Positions 45,261 to 55,664 of a stretch of 64,000 nucleotides of DNA are shown here, in pieces. This DNA comes from Euclidia mi (Eukaryota; Arthropoda; Insecta; Lepidoptera; Erebidae). The translations under genes and the position numbers were made by a program. The notes under the pieces were generated by a model. It did not search any database. It had not been told where the DNA came from and worked only from the letters and a program-made list of their open reading frames with translations. The stretch covers positions 41,498,475 to 41,562,474 of the forward strand of contig OX123205.2 in the NCBI GenBank assembly GCA_944739405.2. Reading direction: 5' to 3'. Positions within the stretch are counted from its first letter, which is position 1, and each line of letters starts with the position of its first letter.

Positions 45261-45805
45261 TACGAACTCTCGTACCAATAATTTAGTATTTTTGTTACGA
45301 TTTTTATAGCTTAGATTTCAAATTTTATTAGCTGGTTAGGTTCTGTTAACGATAAGTAATAAGATGGCTTTCGCTCCAAAACCAATTAAAAATCAACGTG
45401 TAGAGCGTCAACACTTGCCGATTAATAGCGGCGACGGCTGTCACTTCACGGCTGAGTTGTTCACTGATTTTGATATTGTCTTACTAGGTGGAGAATTTGT
45501 GGCAAAGAGATTGTGCTGAAGAGTAGGTGGCAGCTTTTGTGATAAAATTGTTTATACCGCCACTACCTCGCTAGAGGTAATCTCTGTGCTGTGAATATCT
45601 GTCATATCTAAAATCTAATAAAGTTCACTCTGGAACGGCAAGTTTGGTATAAACATAAAGGGCCATGTGATAGAATTCTCCTAATATCCATCATAATTTT
45701 AGCGTTACAGCGGTATCTAATTTAAGTCATTTTTAAGGCTTATAAGTTTACAATTCCCAAGTTACAATTCATCACCTAAAAATCCTAAAGCCTTAGAGCG
45801 TATTT

Positions 45806-46234
45806 AAGCCTTACCATGTTTTTATAGCAATAAGGAAACGCCTATTTTTATTCAATTCTACTTCAGTTTTCTTTTCAACTCTACTGCACAAATCGAAGTC
45901 AGATTCTGACCCAGCAAATAATAAGCTACGTATCATCTGCCCTGTCTGCGTACACACTGATTTCTTTGTTTACGCCAACACCACAGTAACAAAGCCGTAT
46001 CAAGACGACAGTTCGTATTATTGGCGACGCGCCACGACTCAATAGATTGAAATGTGAGTCTAATACAATAACATTTTAAAGTTATGCTGTATACTTGGTT
46101 TATTTTGTCAGTACAGTTTTGCTTCCGCTGTCGTCTTGAAGAAATCCTCATTTGCGATGAGGCTGCACTTTTTTTCTCTTTTTGTACATAAGACAACACC
46201 CATTTTAGGAATTAGCTGAGCTCCTTATTTACAT
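45806..46234. other. unassigned DNA
   Basis: An 88-codon minus-strand frame (45933-46199) has no domain I recognise. Confidence 0.4.
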
Positions 46235-46396
46235 CCATGTTATTTAAGGCTACTGCTCTGCATCTGTGGCTCATAGTGTGATGTTATATAGCATATAGCC
46301 TTCCTCAATAAATGAGCTATCTAACACAGAAATAATTATTTAAATCGGACTAGTAGTACCTAAGATTAGCGTTAAACCAAATAAACAAATCTTGAC
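46235..46396 (+). repeat. interspersed repeat J
   Basis: 'ctatttaaggctactgctct' to 'aaatcggactagtagtacct'. Copies at 52268-52438 and 53285-53450. It resembles LINE 3' regions. Confidence 0.6.
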
Positions 46397-47530
46397 TGCC
46401 TCGTTGGGCTCGCGGCATAAATGTGCGCGTGGGATTGGGAGGCCTCGGGTGCGATTCCCGGGTCGGGCAAAGTGTTACTGTGATACCTTAATTGGCAAAC
46501 CAGCTATCTCCACTTTTGGTTAAAACTTTTTTTTGTTGAGATAGTACGAAATAGTATGGCCGCGTGTTTTCCTAAAACGATAACTCCCATATAATCACAA
46601 TTTTATCTTTAAATCACTATTTGAAAATCAGCCAACTCCCGTGTGTCACGGAATGTTACGATTTTGACAGCCAACTCGACTAAGTCGGTCATTTTATATG
46701 GCGCCAGAGTCCTGTACGGTTACCGCTCCACTTTCCGTAGTAAAAAAAAAATTATAAAGCCCTAGAAAAGGAGAGCTATTGTTGAAAAGAAGAAGTACAT
46801 AACTCAAGGTATGTATACTTATTTACTTTATCACGAAACAGACATATTTAATCAATCATAGGTACTTAATCTTTAGATTTAATACAACGGCTCACAAATG
46901 CAATGGAGGATATGTTCAAGACGGGACATTAGAAAGGACGCGGTATTAACATAAACGGCGAGTACCTATCACGCTTAATATTTGCAGACTTACTTATCTT
47001 TAACATTCAATGATTATTATTATTAATTGTACTTAACTTTTAATAAAAAGTGAAACAGAAGAATAAACCTTTTATTTAAATTAGTCTTTTGAGAAAACCA
47101 GCTAACTCAAAAATCACATTCTTTTCAAGAAAAGAAAAAAAGGATAACTCCCAAAAATCGCTGTAGCATCATTGTAAAGAACAGTTGCAAAATATTTTAA
47201 AATTTCTAAAATAACAATTTACGATTATATCTACCAACGGTATTTTAGATTATCAGTATTATCACATAAGTAGTCAACAAAAAACAAAATACGGTTTTAA
47301 GTGTCTCCTGAAAAATTGGCTCATATGGAGTTAGCTGGTTTGTGAATTAAGGTATCATTTTATTTGGATTTTCCGTTTGGAAATTCTCAGTAGCAGCTCG
47401 GAGTCTGGTAATGTGCCCAGTACGGCAATAAGCTCGCCCTCTATTACGTGTGACCTAAAAAAATCATGGCGAAATGTGGGTATAATATTACACCTTTGCC
47501 TACCCCTTCGGGGATACAGGTGTAGATAAA
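46397..47530 (+). repeat. SINE-A, full length, split by TIR element
   Basis: Head and box B ('gtgcgattcccgggtcgggc') at 46397-46480. The body resumes at 47358 ('ttccgtttggaaattctcag') and ends 'ccttcggggatacaggtg'. The gap is the element at 46481. Confidence 0.88.
46481..47357. mobile_element. 877-bp TIR element (MITE-like)
   Basis: The ends TGATACCTTAATTGGCAAAC and (reverse) TGATACCTTAATTCACAAAC continue as 'cagctatctccac' and 'cagctaactccat', giving TIRs over 30 bases. Motifs of the form GCCAACTC/GATAACTC recur at about 46575, 46632, 46668, 47100 and 47143, possible enzyme-binding repeats. The duplication at the target is unclear (TTACTG versus TTATTT). No transposase. Confidence 0.82.
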
Positions 47531-48052
47531 AAAAAATCGGGCAAGTGCGAGTCTGACTCGCGCACCGAGGGTTCCGTACGCATTTTACCTTATTTGAGGT
47601 TGGTGCTAATTACGTTAGTCCTCTAAATCTGTGTGAGCGCCCATACAACTTAGAGGACTATCTTAAATGGGGTCTACTATGTATGTATGGGGACACCCTT
47701 AAATTTTCCACTATTTTATTTTTTGTATTTTTTTCTTTATTTGTGCTGTAAGACCCTGCTTTTGGCCAAATTTCGTGATTCTAGTTCAACGGGAACTACC
47801 ATATAGGTTTTCGACCCAAAACCTATAGGGTACTTACGGTTGACCTATAATTGTCATTTGTTATTTTGGTTAAAACCAAGGTCTTACAGCACAAGTAAAG
47901 GAAAAATTCCGAAAATTAAAAAGAGTTGAAAATTAAGGTTAATTTTGGTACTTACAAGATTTTGCAAAAATCTAATTTTGACCATATCTTTTTATCGGGT
48001 TGACCCAGGACACTGATTTTTATACACCTAATAGGAACCATAGACCTCAGTA

Positions 48053-48259
48053 TCTTAATATATGAAATCCTTGCGTTACTGACTGACTGACAGACAAGCT
48101 ACAGCCGAAACTACTCGGCGCAAGAAGCTGAAATTTAGCATGTATGTTCCTTGGGGACCGTAGAGGTGCACTAAGACGGGATTTCCCGAAATTCGCACAG
48201 GATCGGGCATAACGGGAAATTCGAAAATATGTGCGAGCGAAGCCGCTGGCGTCCTCTAG
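48053..48259 (+). mobile_element. Helitron-like miniature element
   Basis: 207 bases, starts TCTTAATATA, ends CTAG; flanks are A and T, the rule for Helitrons. Confidence 0.78.
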
Positions 48260-48362
48260 TCTGGTATAAATTTCAATTTGCTAGGTCCACTCGTTCCTGA
48301 GAAAATCGGTGGTGACACACGGACAAACAGACAGACAGACAAACAGACAGACGGACAAGAAA

Positions 48363-48424
48363 GTGATCTTATAAGGGTTCCTTTATTACCTTGTGAGGTA
48401 ATAAAGGAACCCTTATAAGATCAC
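48363..48424. repeat. perfect hairpin, 29-bp arms, 4-base loop
   Basis: 'gtgatcttataagggttcct' and following pair perfectly with the reverse on the right. It includes the 'ggaaccctta' motif that also ends the copies at 3769 and 54292. Confidence 0.93.
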
Positions 48425-48430
48425 AACCCT

Positions 48431-48849
48431 TATAAGAATTCGTTGAGCATACAAAATGTAGCCCTATCTTAGTTACAATATTTGTAGTAATAAATACTAG
48501 GCGAAGTGTTAAATACATTAATGCATCAATTAATATAAGTCGTCGCAAACTATAATCTACGTAATATTCGCCTACCGCGTAATATGCTTACGAAACTATA
48601 AATACATCTCGGTCTGATCGAATCTGTGACAATTTATGTGTATATTAGAATAGACAGGCCACGGATGGAGTCGATTGAAATGATTGAGCCTAATACGATA
48701 ATACGTTAGGGGGAGATGGTTATGTAAACAAAGTGTTTGTTTACTTTCGATTTGTTGACGTAAAATACATTGATATAGTTGGTGGCAACTTGAATATTCA
48801 TTTTTATATACTACTTTCTACATCCGCACTAGAAAAATATTATGTGTTG
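48431..48849. other. unassigned AT-rich DNA
   Basis: No coding or repeat feature recognised. Confidence 0.5.
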
Positions 48850-49026
48850 CTGGTTACTTTACAAACATACGTACAGTGGACACAATGGACATAAACACCC
48901 AGACTCGAAACAACAATTTATGTATACACACGATGCACACAAAGTGTTGTATCGTGAAGGTTTCCGGTACCCAACGCTGTGGATGAAGCGGTGAGGCGGT
49001 TGCTTAAACCACTGCGCTAGTCGTGC
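48850..49026 (-). repeat. SINE-F copy
   Basis: 'cacacaaagtgttgtatcgt', 'ccggtacccaacgctg', 'ttgcttaaaccactgcgcta'. Confidence 0.65.
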
Positions 49027-49124
49027 AGTCGATAAAAATAAGTTGAAAATATCTAACTAAATGCTGGTAAATGTTATAGAACGTCGTCTGTCTGAATCAA
49101 AACGAAGAGGACCAAATGTAGCAC

Positions 49125-49551
49125 TAAAGCCGCGCTTCCACTAGGCAACAATTGACGCGCAAAATGTTGCACAACAAGTTGCCCAACATGTTGAAAGTCA
49201 GTGCGGTACTTTTTCTGTACAACGTTGTCTGTCTACGCATCTACTACTTTACGTCTGTCGACAACATGTCGCCAGAGGAACTTGTGTTGATTACAGCGGC
49301 AGTGGTTATAATTTTATCGAAAAATGCATCAAAAAAGAAAAAAAACACGTTGGTGGGTTAGATAATACCTACAAAATAACAGTCAGAATCAACAACAATT
49401 GATGCTCAAATAACGATGCTCTGTAACAAACAACAAGCCGCGTCATGTTGCGCGACAGCTGGCAACGTTGCGCGCTGTTGTGTAGCGTTGCCGTACATGT
49501 TGAGCGTCACGTGTCGTGCGCCACATGTTGCCTAGTGGAAACGCGGCTTTA
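49125..49551 (+). mobile_element. MITE with ~26-bp TIRs (PIF/Harbinger-like?)
   Basis: The left end 'aaagccgcgcttccactagg' and the right end (reverse) 'aaagccgcgtttccactagg' continue to 'caaca'. A short frame at 49266 (SPEELVLITAAVVIILS) resembles the N-terminus of PIF/Harbinger-like proteins, then stops. The duplication at the target is TA or TAA; not resolved. Motifs ATGTTG/CAACAT recur throughout. Confidence 0.65.
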
Positions 49552-50556
49552 GAGTCTGACAGGTTGCCGTTCTTTTTCTTGTTCTCTTTTACCTATTGGG
49601 CAGCTTTCTGAAGAAGCTCAGGAAGCGCGTAATAAGGATTTTAGGAGGTTCCGGGCGCACAATACTCGAAAATATTCACGTATTGCCACGAATAGGGATT
49701 TACTTAATATGTTGCTAATTACATCTGATCCTGTAATAAATGGCCTTAGGGAAGTGCTGAAAAAACCGACGAGTAAACTTCCTTCTGAGGTTTTTGAATT
49801 AATTATACCCCCTCCTGTAAATGTAAGGTCTAGTGTAAGTCATTGTAGTTCTCATCAAAATATGTCAGATTATATGGTAGATGATTCTTCAGAAGAAGAA
49901 TTTAGTGATGCAGAATAAATAGAAGTTGTAAATAATATTTTACTAATGTTTTTTTAAGCTGTGTACCTTATCTAACTTTATTATTAGTTGTCAACATATT
50001 GTTTTTTAACTGCATATTTTTAAGTAAAAAGTATTGTTATTGAGTAGGTAGTAATAATGCCCTATTATGTAATTAGAAGCCAAGTCCTTAGTAGCACAAT
50101 ATTTTATGACTATTGTTATTTTTTTTCATTGTTATTTTTTACCTGTCTGACAATAAAAGATTAATCGCTATTATATTTTTTTTTGTTGGCACACGTGACC
50201 CTACCTCCTGTTTTTTGGTGTTATATGCGCTAATACCCCATTAGAATATCATAATAAAGCCGTACGAACTAAAAAACCTCAATAAATAATTTTGTCCAGC
50301 TAGCATGTTCTAGACGAACCACAGTGCGTTGGTGGGTTAGATAATACCTACAAAATAACAGTCAGAATCAACAACAATTGATGCTCAAATAACGATGCTC
50401 TTTAACAAACAACAAGCCGCGTCATGTTGCGCGACAGCTGGCAACGTTGCGCGCTGTTGTGTAGCGTTGCCGTACATGTTGAGCGTCACGTGTCGTGCGC
50501 CACATGTTGCCTAGTGGAAACGCGGCTTTAGAGTCTGACAGGTTGCCGTTCTTTTT
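49349..50556 (+). repeat. 230-bp direct repeat pair, 978 bp apart
   Basis: 49349-49578 and 50327-50556 are almost identical (one difference noted: gctctgt / gctcttt). Each contains the right end of the MITE plus 27 bases of flank, so duplication happened after insertion. 'cgttggtggg' starts both copies. Confidence 0.9.
49604..49918 (+). CDS. possible terminal exon, unknown (perhaps TE-derived)
   Basis: A pyrimidine-rich tract and CAG end at 49603. The frame then reads LSEEAQEARNKDFRRFRAHN and continues to TAA at 49916-49918, about 104 codons. The C-terminus is acidic (DDSSEEEFSDAE). AATAAA at 50152 would serve for polyadenylation. The SEEAQEARNKDFRRFR motif reminds me of proteins predicted from insect transposons, but I cannot name the family. 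It lies between the two direct repeats; no upstream exon was found. Confidence 0.4.
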   Translation, partial: LSEEAQEARNKDFRRFRAHNTRKYSRIATNRDLLNMLLITSDPVINGLREVLKKPTSKLPSEVFELIIPPPVNVRSSVSHCSSHQNMSDYMVDDSSEEEFSDAE

Positions 50557-50599
50557 GTTGTAGGTTCAGATTCCTTGTGTTGTTCACATTCCTTTGTTG

Positions 50600-51176
50600 T
50601 GGCTTATCATCATCAGCTTTATTTATAATCAACTATCCAACTGGACTAGGCATCATCTCACTAAGAGAAGGGTTATTCCATACTCTACTACGCTCGCCAA
50701 TGCGAGTTGGCAGATTCCACATGTCTTCGAAACTTAAGAAAATGTCTCATACATTCTCACGCCTATATCTCCGAACAGGTAGGCAAAGGTATATTGCTAC
50801 ACCCACTTTTTGCCAGATTTATTTTAGTCCCACGTAATAGGGGCGAGCCTATTACCATACCGGGCACACTACCAGACTCCGTGCTGCTACTGAGAATTTT
50901 CTACCGGAAAAAAACCCAATAACACTTTGCCCGACCCGGGAATCGAACCCGAGACCTCCCAATCCCACGCGCACATTTATACCGCAAAGACCAACGAAGC
51001 AGTCGTTGGTCTCGCGGCAAAACTCTCAGATATACGGTTTTCCTCATGATGTTTTACTTCACAAACACAACGTTCAGCAAGCGATAATTGTCAATTTATT
51101 GGTCTGCGTCATGGGTTGAACCAGAGACCATCTGCTTAGCAGTCTGTTAATATGTCCACAGGGCTATCGGTTACTT
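50600..51176 (-). repeat. SINE-C interrupted by SINE-A
   Basis: 50608-50750 is the antisense SINE-C tail ('catcatcagctttatttata', 'ttccacatgtcttcgaaact'). 51018-51176 is its 5' half ('tttcctcatgatgttttac', box B-like 'ggttgaacc'). The SINE-A at 50756 lies between. Confidence 0.78.
50756..51017 (-). repeat. SINE-A with snap-back head
   Basis: Full antisense SINE-A inserted in a SINE-C. After the head ('agaccaacgaagcagt') the sequence turns back as 'cgttggtctcgcggcaaa', an inverted copy of the head's first bases. Confidence 0.85.
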
Positions 51177-51360
51177 TATAATATTGCTCTGGTTTATGCA
51201 GGTTGTAAACTATATGCAACGCTCTCGTGTTTCATTGGTTGAATTTCCAATGCTGCATAAATTCGACTTAATCTGTGAATCTAATTCGTAGCCAAAACAT
51301 GAATATCGGGCAAAGCGTTGGTGGCTATTTTGAGGAGCCAAAATTGATAAAATCTTTTGC

Positions 51361-51624
51361 TTCTTCTTCATAACTTCACGCCTTTTTACCCTGAAGGGGT
51401 AAGCAGAGGTGTATTAAACACCCACACTTCGCCAGTTATGTTTCGGTACCACTGTAATAGGGGGCGAGCCTGTTGGCATTTACCGGGCACATCAAAATTA
51501 ATTTATAATGCACACATAACTTTGAAAAGTCAGAGGTGTGTGCCCGGGGTACCTGATGATCGAACCCGAGACCAACGTCTCGGCAGTCCGTTACGTACAT
51601 CACTGGACTATCGCCGCTTTTTTT
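51361..51624 (-). repeat. SINE-B, full length, with target duplication
   Basis: Flanked by AATCTTTTGC (51351-51360 and 51625-51634). Head at the right ('actatcgccgc'), tail 'ttcataacttcacgcc'. Confidence 0.92.
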
Positions 51625-51744
51625 AATCTTTTGCATTTAGCTATAAATTATGACACTTATCTATTAGGCACACGCAGAGAAAAATCTCATATTGAAAATT
51701 AGGATAACTTCAGTGTAACAGCTTCTAGAGTTCAGCCTAGAAGA

Positions 51745-51992
51745 CTCACTCACGCATCAACGAAAGGGTAGGCAGAGGTGTAATATTACACCCACATTTC
51801 GCCATGAATTTTTAGGTGTCACGTAATAGGGGGCGAGCTTATTGCCCTAATGGGCACATTACCAGACTCCCTCCTGCTACTGAGAATTTTCTAACGGAAA
51901 ACCCAATAACACTTAGCCCGACCCGGGGAATCGAACCCGAGACCTCCCAATCCCACGCGCACATTTATGCCGCGAGACCAGCGAGGCAGTAA
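51745..51992 (-). repeat. SINE-A, near full length
   Basis: Antisense tail to head ('gccgcgagaccagcgaggca'). Box B 'gaatcgaacc'. Confidence 0.88.
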
Positions 51993-52267
51993 GCCTCACC
52001 AATATTTTGATAGCCGTTTATCTAAAGCTAGATAGACCTATGCTAGATTATACCACTACAAGTTATATCGTCTGGCCTGTTTGTAGGACGCCCCGTTGAT
52101 TTATCTGCCGCCACAGCCGTTAATCGCACGTGTTCCTGAGGAATACACGAAAGAACAACATAACTACCACGCTAGCTGCAGTTCGCAGCTACTTTGCTTC
52201 GTTTATTCTGCAAGGCTATTTATAAATTTTTTTGTATAAGATTTGTCGGATTATTTTTTATAAATAC

Positions 52268-52438
52268 ACCCGCGCTATTTAAGGCTACTGCTGGCTCTAC
52301 CCATGGCTCGTAGTCTGTTTTTATCCAATAGCCTTCTTTGATTAATTTGCTATCCAACACTAAAATAATCATTCAAATTGGTCCAGTAGTTCTTGAGACT
52401 AGCGCGATCAAACAATCAAACTTCATTTTTATAATATT
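52268..52438 (+). repeat. interspersed repeat J
   Basis: 'gctatttaaggctactgctg' to 'cgatcaaacaatcaaa'. Confidence 0.6.
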
Positions 52439-52439
52439 A

Positions 52440-52646
52440 CTAGAAGACGCCAGCAGCTACGCCTGCATATTTTTTAAATTTACCCGTTTTGGCCGATCCC
52501 GTGGGAATTTCGGGAAATCCCTTCTTAGTGCACCTCTACGATCCCCAAGGAACATACATGCCAAATTTCAGCTTCTTGCGCCCAATAGTTTCGGTTGTAG
52601 CGTATCTGTCAGTCAGTCAGTAACGCAAGGATTTTATATATTAAGA
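52440..52646 (-). mobile_element. Helitron-like miniature element
   Basis: 207 bases; on the minus strand starts TCTTAATATA and ends CTAG with A and T flanks. One base separates it from the solo LTR. Confidence 0.78.
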
Positions 52647-52647
52647 T

Positions 52648-53187
52648 TGGTAGCGCCATCTACCTTCCTATCTATAACTAATCGCATCAACGTCAATGGT
52701 TGGTCGCTGCTTGGCCAATGCGAGCGATGCCTTTTATTTCTATCCCTTTCTATCCCATTCCCAAGAAGGGGCACGCCTTTCGCGGATTGGTCGCCGCGAT
52801 CGTCAACGCGAGTGACAGTCTAGAACTTTCAAGATTCGCAAAATACGCGTCCGCCATACCGTAGCGCACCGCGCCGCTCCCGCTATAATTATTACCGCTT
52901 ATATAAAACCGCTCGCAAGTGAAGGTGATTTGTGTAGTGAAGTGAATCAAGCAGCTTCATTCCGAAACCACCAGGAGACTGCCCTTCTGAGACGAAGAAG
53001 ATTGCCGTACAAGGTAAGTGCCCCCCATCCTTGGAATATCCTATACCCACTCACAATCATCTCTCCCATTCCAATCCTTACATCCTCTTCCCTTACCCTT
53101 TCTAGGCGAGCTGAACTCGCCCTTATACAGTCCATTTTCCTTCTCCAAGTCGCCTAGAACCTACGGTTTCGGTGTATCGCCGAACCA
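52648..53187 (+). mobile_element. solo LTR related to the BEL/Pao element
   Basis: 540 bases starting TGGTAGCGCCATCTACC and ending GAACCA. It aligns throughout with 4811-5317 but is clearly diverged. It keeps TATAAAA near 52909 and the GGTAAGTGCC motif near 53014. The flanking five bases differ (aagat / attat), so no target duplication is visible. No internal region remains. Confidence 0.88.
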
Positions 53188-53202
53188 ATTATTATATATA
53201 TG

Positions 53203-53525
53203 TAGACGATAACATAATCATTATTTTGTAGTTATATTCCACTTTCTAGCCTACTAAGAAATGACAATTATATAATTAACAAGATGAACCCGCGGTTATA
53301 CCATAGCGGGATGTTGTATATCCTTCCTCGATAAATAGGCTATCTAACAATGAAAGAATTTTTCAAATCGGACCAGTATTTCCTGAGAAAAGGGCGTTCT
53401 AACAAACAAACAAAGTCTTCACCTTTATATATTAGTGTAGATAGATTCTAACATAATAATTTGTGGTTCTGTTCCACTTCCCTACTATGCCAAGAAGTGA
53501 CAATTATATAATTATTATGTTAACA
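53203..53525 (+). repeat. diverged direct repeat around repeat J
   Basis: 53203-53285 and 53445-53525 share 'gtgacaattatataatta' and 'ttccact' blocks. A repeat J copy (53285-53450) lies between. Confidence 0.6.
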
Positions 53526-53876
53526 CGAAATACCGCACGCGATGTCATATTAATCTTGTAATTAACGTTATGCTATGAAACTTAGGCGTAAACATGCGAT
53601 TGACTATAATTACGCTTGTTAATGACATGGTATAAGCAGGAATGGTAATAGTTGAGGCGTGTTGTGGGAGTTTGAATTGGGTGTCATGGATTTTGTATAG
53701 GGTTGGAGTGTTTTGAATATAATCCATTGGAGTAATAATAAGTGTTGATCAATAGATAGCAAAAAAATCTTTGCGTATCATGGAGCAAGGACTCCGCTTA
53801 ATTTGTAAAGGTACCTATACTGTCAAACTGCTGCTGGACACGGACCTTTTCCCACGATATTTTTTTACATAAATAC
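53526..53876. other. unassigned AT-rich DNA
   Basis: No coding or repeat feature recognised. Confidence 0.5.
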
Positions 53877-54102
53877 ATAGCTCATGCCTATATCCCCGAA
53901 GGGTTAGGCAGAGGTTTCGCCATGAATTTTTAGGTCCCACGTAATAGGGGGCGAGTCACTTGCCGTACCGGGCACATTACCAGACTCCGTGCTGCTGCTG
54001 AGAATTTCCTAACGGAAAAACCCAATAACGCTTTGCCCGACCCGGGAATCGAACCCAAGACCTCCCAATCCCACATTTATGCCGCGAGGCTAACGAGGCA
54101 GT
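53877..54102 (-). repeat. SINE-A with small internal deletion
   Basis: The 'tgtaatattacacccacat' stretch is missing after 'ggcagaggt'. The head ends 'gaggctaacgaggcagt'. Confidence 0.85.
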
Positions 54103-54117
54103 AATATTTTTTATTAG

Positions 54118-54235
54118 TTATTTAATACGCGCATAACTTCAAAAAGTCACTATCGTGCGACATGGATTCGAATCTGATACGTATAGCTACTGCGTAACAG
54201 TCCGTCAGCCTCTCCACTAGGCTATCATCATCATC
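54118..54235 (-). repeat. SINE-C head
   Basis: Antisense 'acttcaaaaagtcac', 'ggattcgaatc', 'tctccactaggctatc'. Followed by CATCATCAT. Confidence 0.7.
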
Positions 54236-55447
54236 ATCGCCCTAGCGTTATCCCGGTTGCATCCAAGACTTACACGTCTTAGAGCCGTTTCTTAGGGTTC
54301 CGTTTTTACAATTTTTGGCTACGGTACCCTAAAAAACACAATACTGCTCTACTAAGCGCAAAAGCCGTATCTCAACTAAAGCGAGTTACAAGATAATTGA
54401 AGTTTAGTAAAAGTTGATTTCTTTTATTTATTTATGGATGTTTATTGTTATTATAGGTATAATTATTATGGCAAAGGTTTCGAAATACGTCGCCGTTTTT
54501 AGGGGTTGTGAGTGATTGGAGAGGGAGCAGGGGAGGTCTTGAAACCCCCCTCACCATTTTCACTTGCCGGAAATACTTGGTTTCCTCTGAAAAAAACAAT
54601 CTCCAAACATCGGTGTGTATGGCACTGCCAACTTCCACATTCATCACACTAGTTTAATAAACTAAGGTTGTCGGAGCCCTACGAAGGGCTTCTATTTTCG
54701 GATTAAGGGTCAAAAGAGAACCTAACATAACCTATTTATTTACTTATTACAGTCGCACCTAACCCAAGGCACTCGAAAGCAATGACGCACAAATTTGACA
54801 TTAGCTGTCAATATGATCATTCCAAGATGGCAGTTTTGCGTTTCGTTTCACGTTTTTCACATAAAACCTAAAAATTACATTTGTAAAACTGTACTAAAGT
54901 ATAAAAACTATATTCCGTTTTGCATAATTGCCGAAGTATTTATGAAATTTTGGAAATTGCTTAAAAATATTTAGACGCTACTCCGGCAGCCAAAATTACT
55001 TTTAGGGGATTAAAACGAACTACCTTAAGCCCTCTACACTACCAATGCCCTCAAATTCAGGCGACTCGTTTCGAAACCCAACCCATTATTATTTTTAAAA
55101 ATAGATGAAACATCAAAAATATATGTGGATATAACTTATTCATGAGATACTGCTATGTCGCTTAGAAAATTATAGAATTAGAATTTGAGTTACTGCTTTT
55201 TCGTTAGCTCTCGTCATACATGTTTGTATGGAAAAATATAAAAAATTTCTTTCGCTTCAAATATGTGTTGTTTCAAAGAAAATAAATATTAAAAGATATT
55301 TATTTATATTCATTTATAATTTATTAACGAAATACAGAGTTTACAGCTCATCAAAAGTTAGCTGTCTGCTACAACCCGGCAGGTTTTCTTTATTCTCATC
55401 GAATGTTAAAGGCAGTGTGTGAGGTGATAAGGCTTCAATACTTATTA

Positions 55448-55590
55448 TCCGTGCTTCGGAGGGCACGTAAAGCTGTCGGTCCCGGCTCTTGTCTAAAGAT
55501 AAGGGTCGTTAGGCCATGTCGGAGGCCTTCGGGCGGTCTGAAAATTCCGACACCAGAGTTGGCCACACACTCACACGAAAAACAAAACAA
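55448..55590 (+). repeat. SINE-D, 5'-truncated, with 11-bp target duplication
   Basis: Flanked by AATACTTATTA (55437-55447 and 55591-55601); copy 1 of the host element has a single uninterrupted version of this site near 2628. The 5S-like head is absent; the tail is 'cacacgaaaaacaaaac'. Confidence 0.9.
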
Positions 55591-55664
55591 AATACTTATT
55601 ATTTGCTGTTGTTCACGAGGCACAGTTTCATTTACTTTCCTTTTACGGCTTGGTATTGTAGAAA

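Larger units (their letters stand above)
43873..45400. mobile_element. 1528-bp TIR transposon, TA target duplication
   Basis: The left end CACGCTGATTTTTTATTGGT and the right end (reverse) CACGTTGATTTTTAATTGGT are inverted repeats of about 27 bases. TA flanks both ends (43871-43872, 45401-45402), and removing the element plus one TA restores the sequence of the neighbouring repeat copy. TA duplication fits Tc1/mariner-type enzymes. No transposase; nonautonomous. It carries a SINE-F (44215) and a GC-rich part. Confidence 0.82.
43316..45805. repeat. ~470-bp tandem duplication, second copy interrupted
   Basis: Copy 1 is 43316-43785. Copy 2 starts at 43787 ('accgtcgatcataaaataag'), stops at 43872 and resumes at 45401 ('gagcgtcaacacttgccgat') to about 45805. 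Both share 'agcggcgacggctgtc' and 'gagaatttgtggca'-like motifs. The interruption is the transposon at 43873. Copies have diverged considerably. Confidence 0.75.
47531..48430. mobile_element. interspersed element with terminal hairpin, class unknown
   Basis: Starts 'tcgggcaagtgcgagtctga', contains paired inverted motifs 'ttgtgctgtaagacc' (47740) and 'ggtcttacagcaca' (47879), GACA microsatellite (48320-48360), and ends with the hairpin at 48363. A Helitron-like element interrupts it. Confidence 0.5.

Noticed and set aside
44963..45309. Frames of 66-94 codons on both strands
   Set aside because: They lie in the GC-rich cargo of a TIR transposon, overlap, and have no domain.
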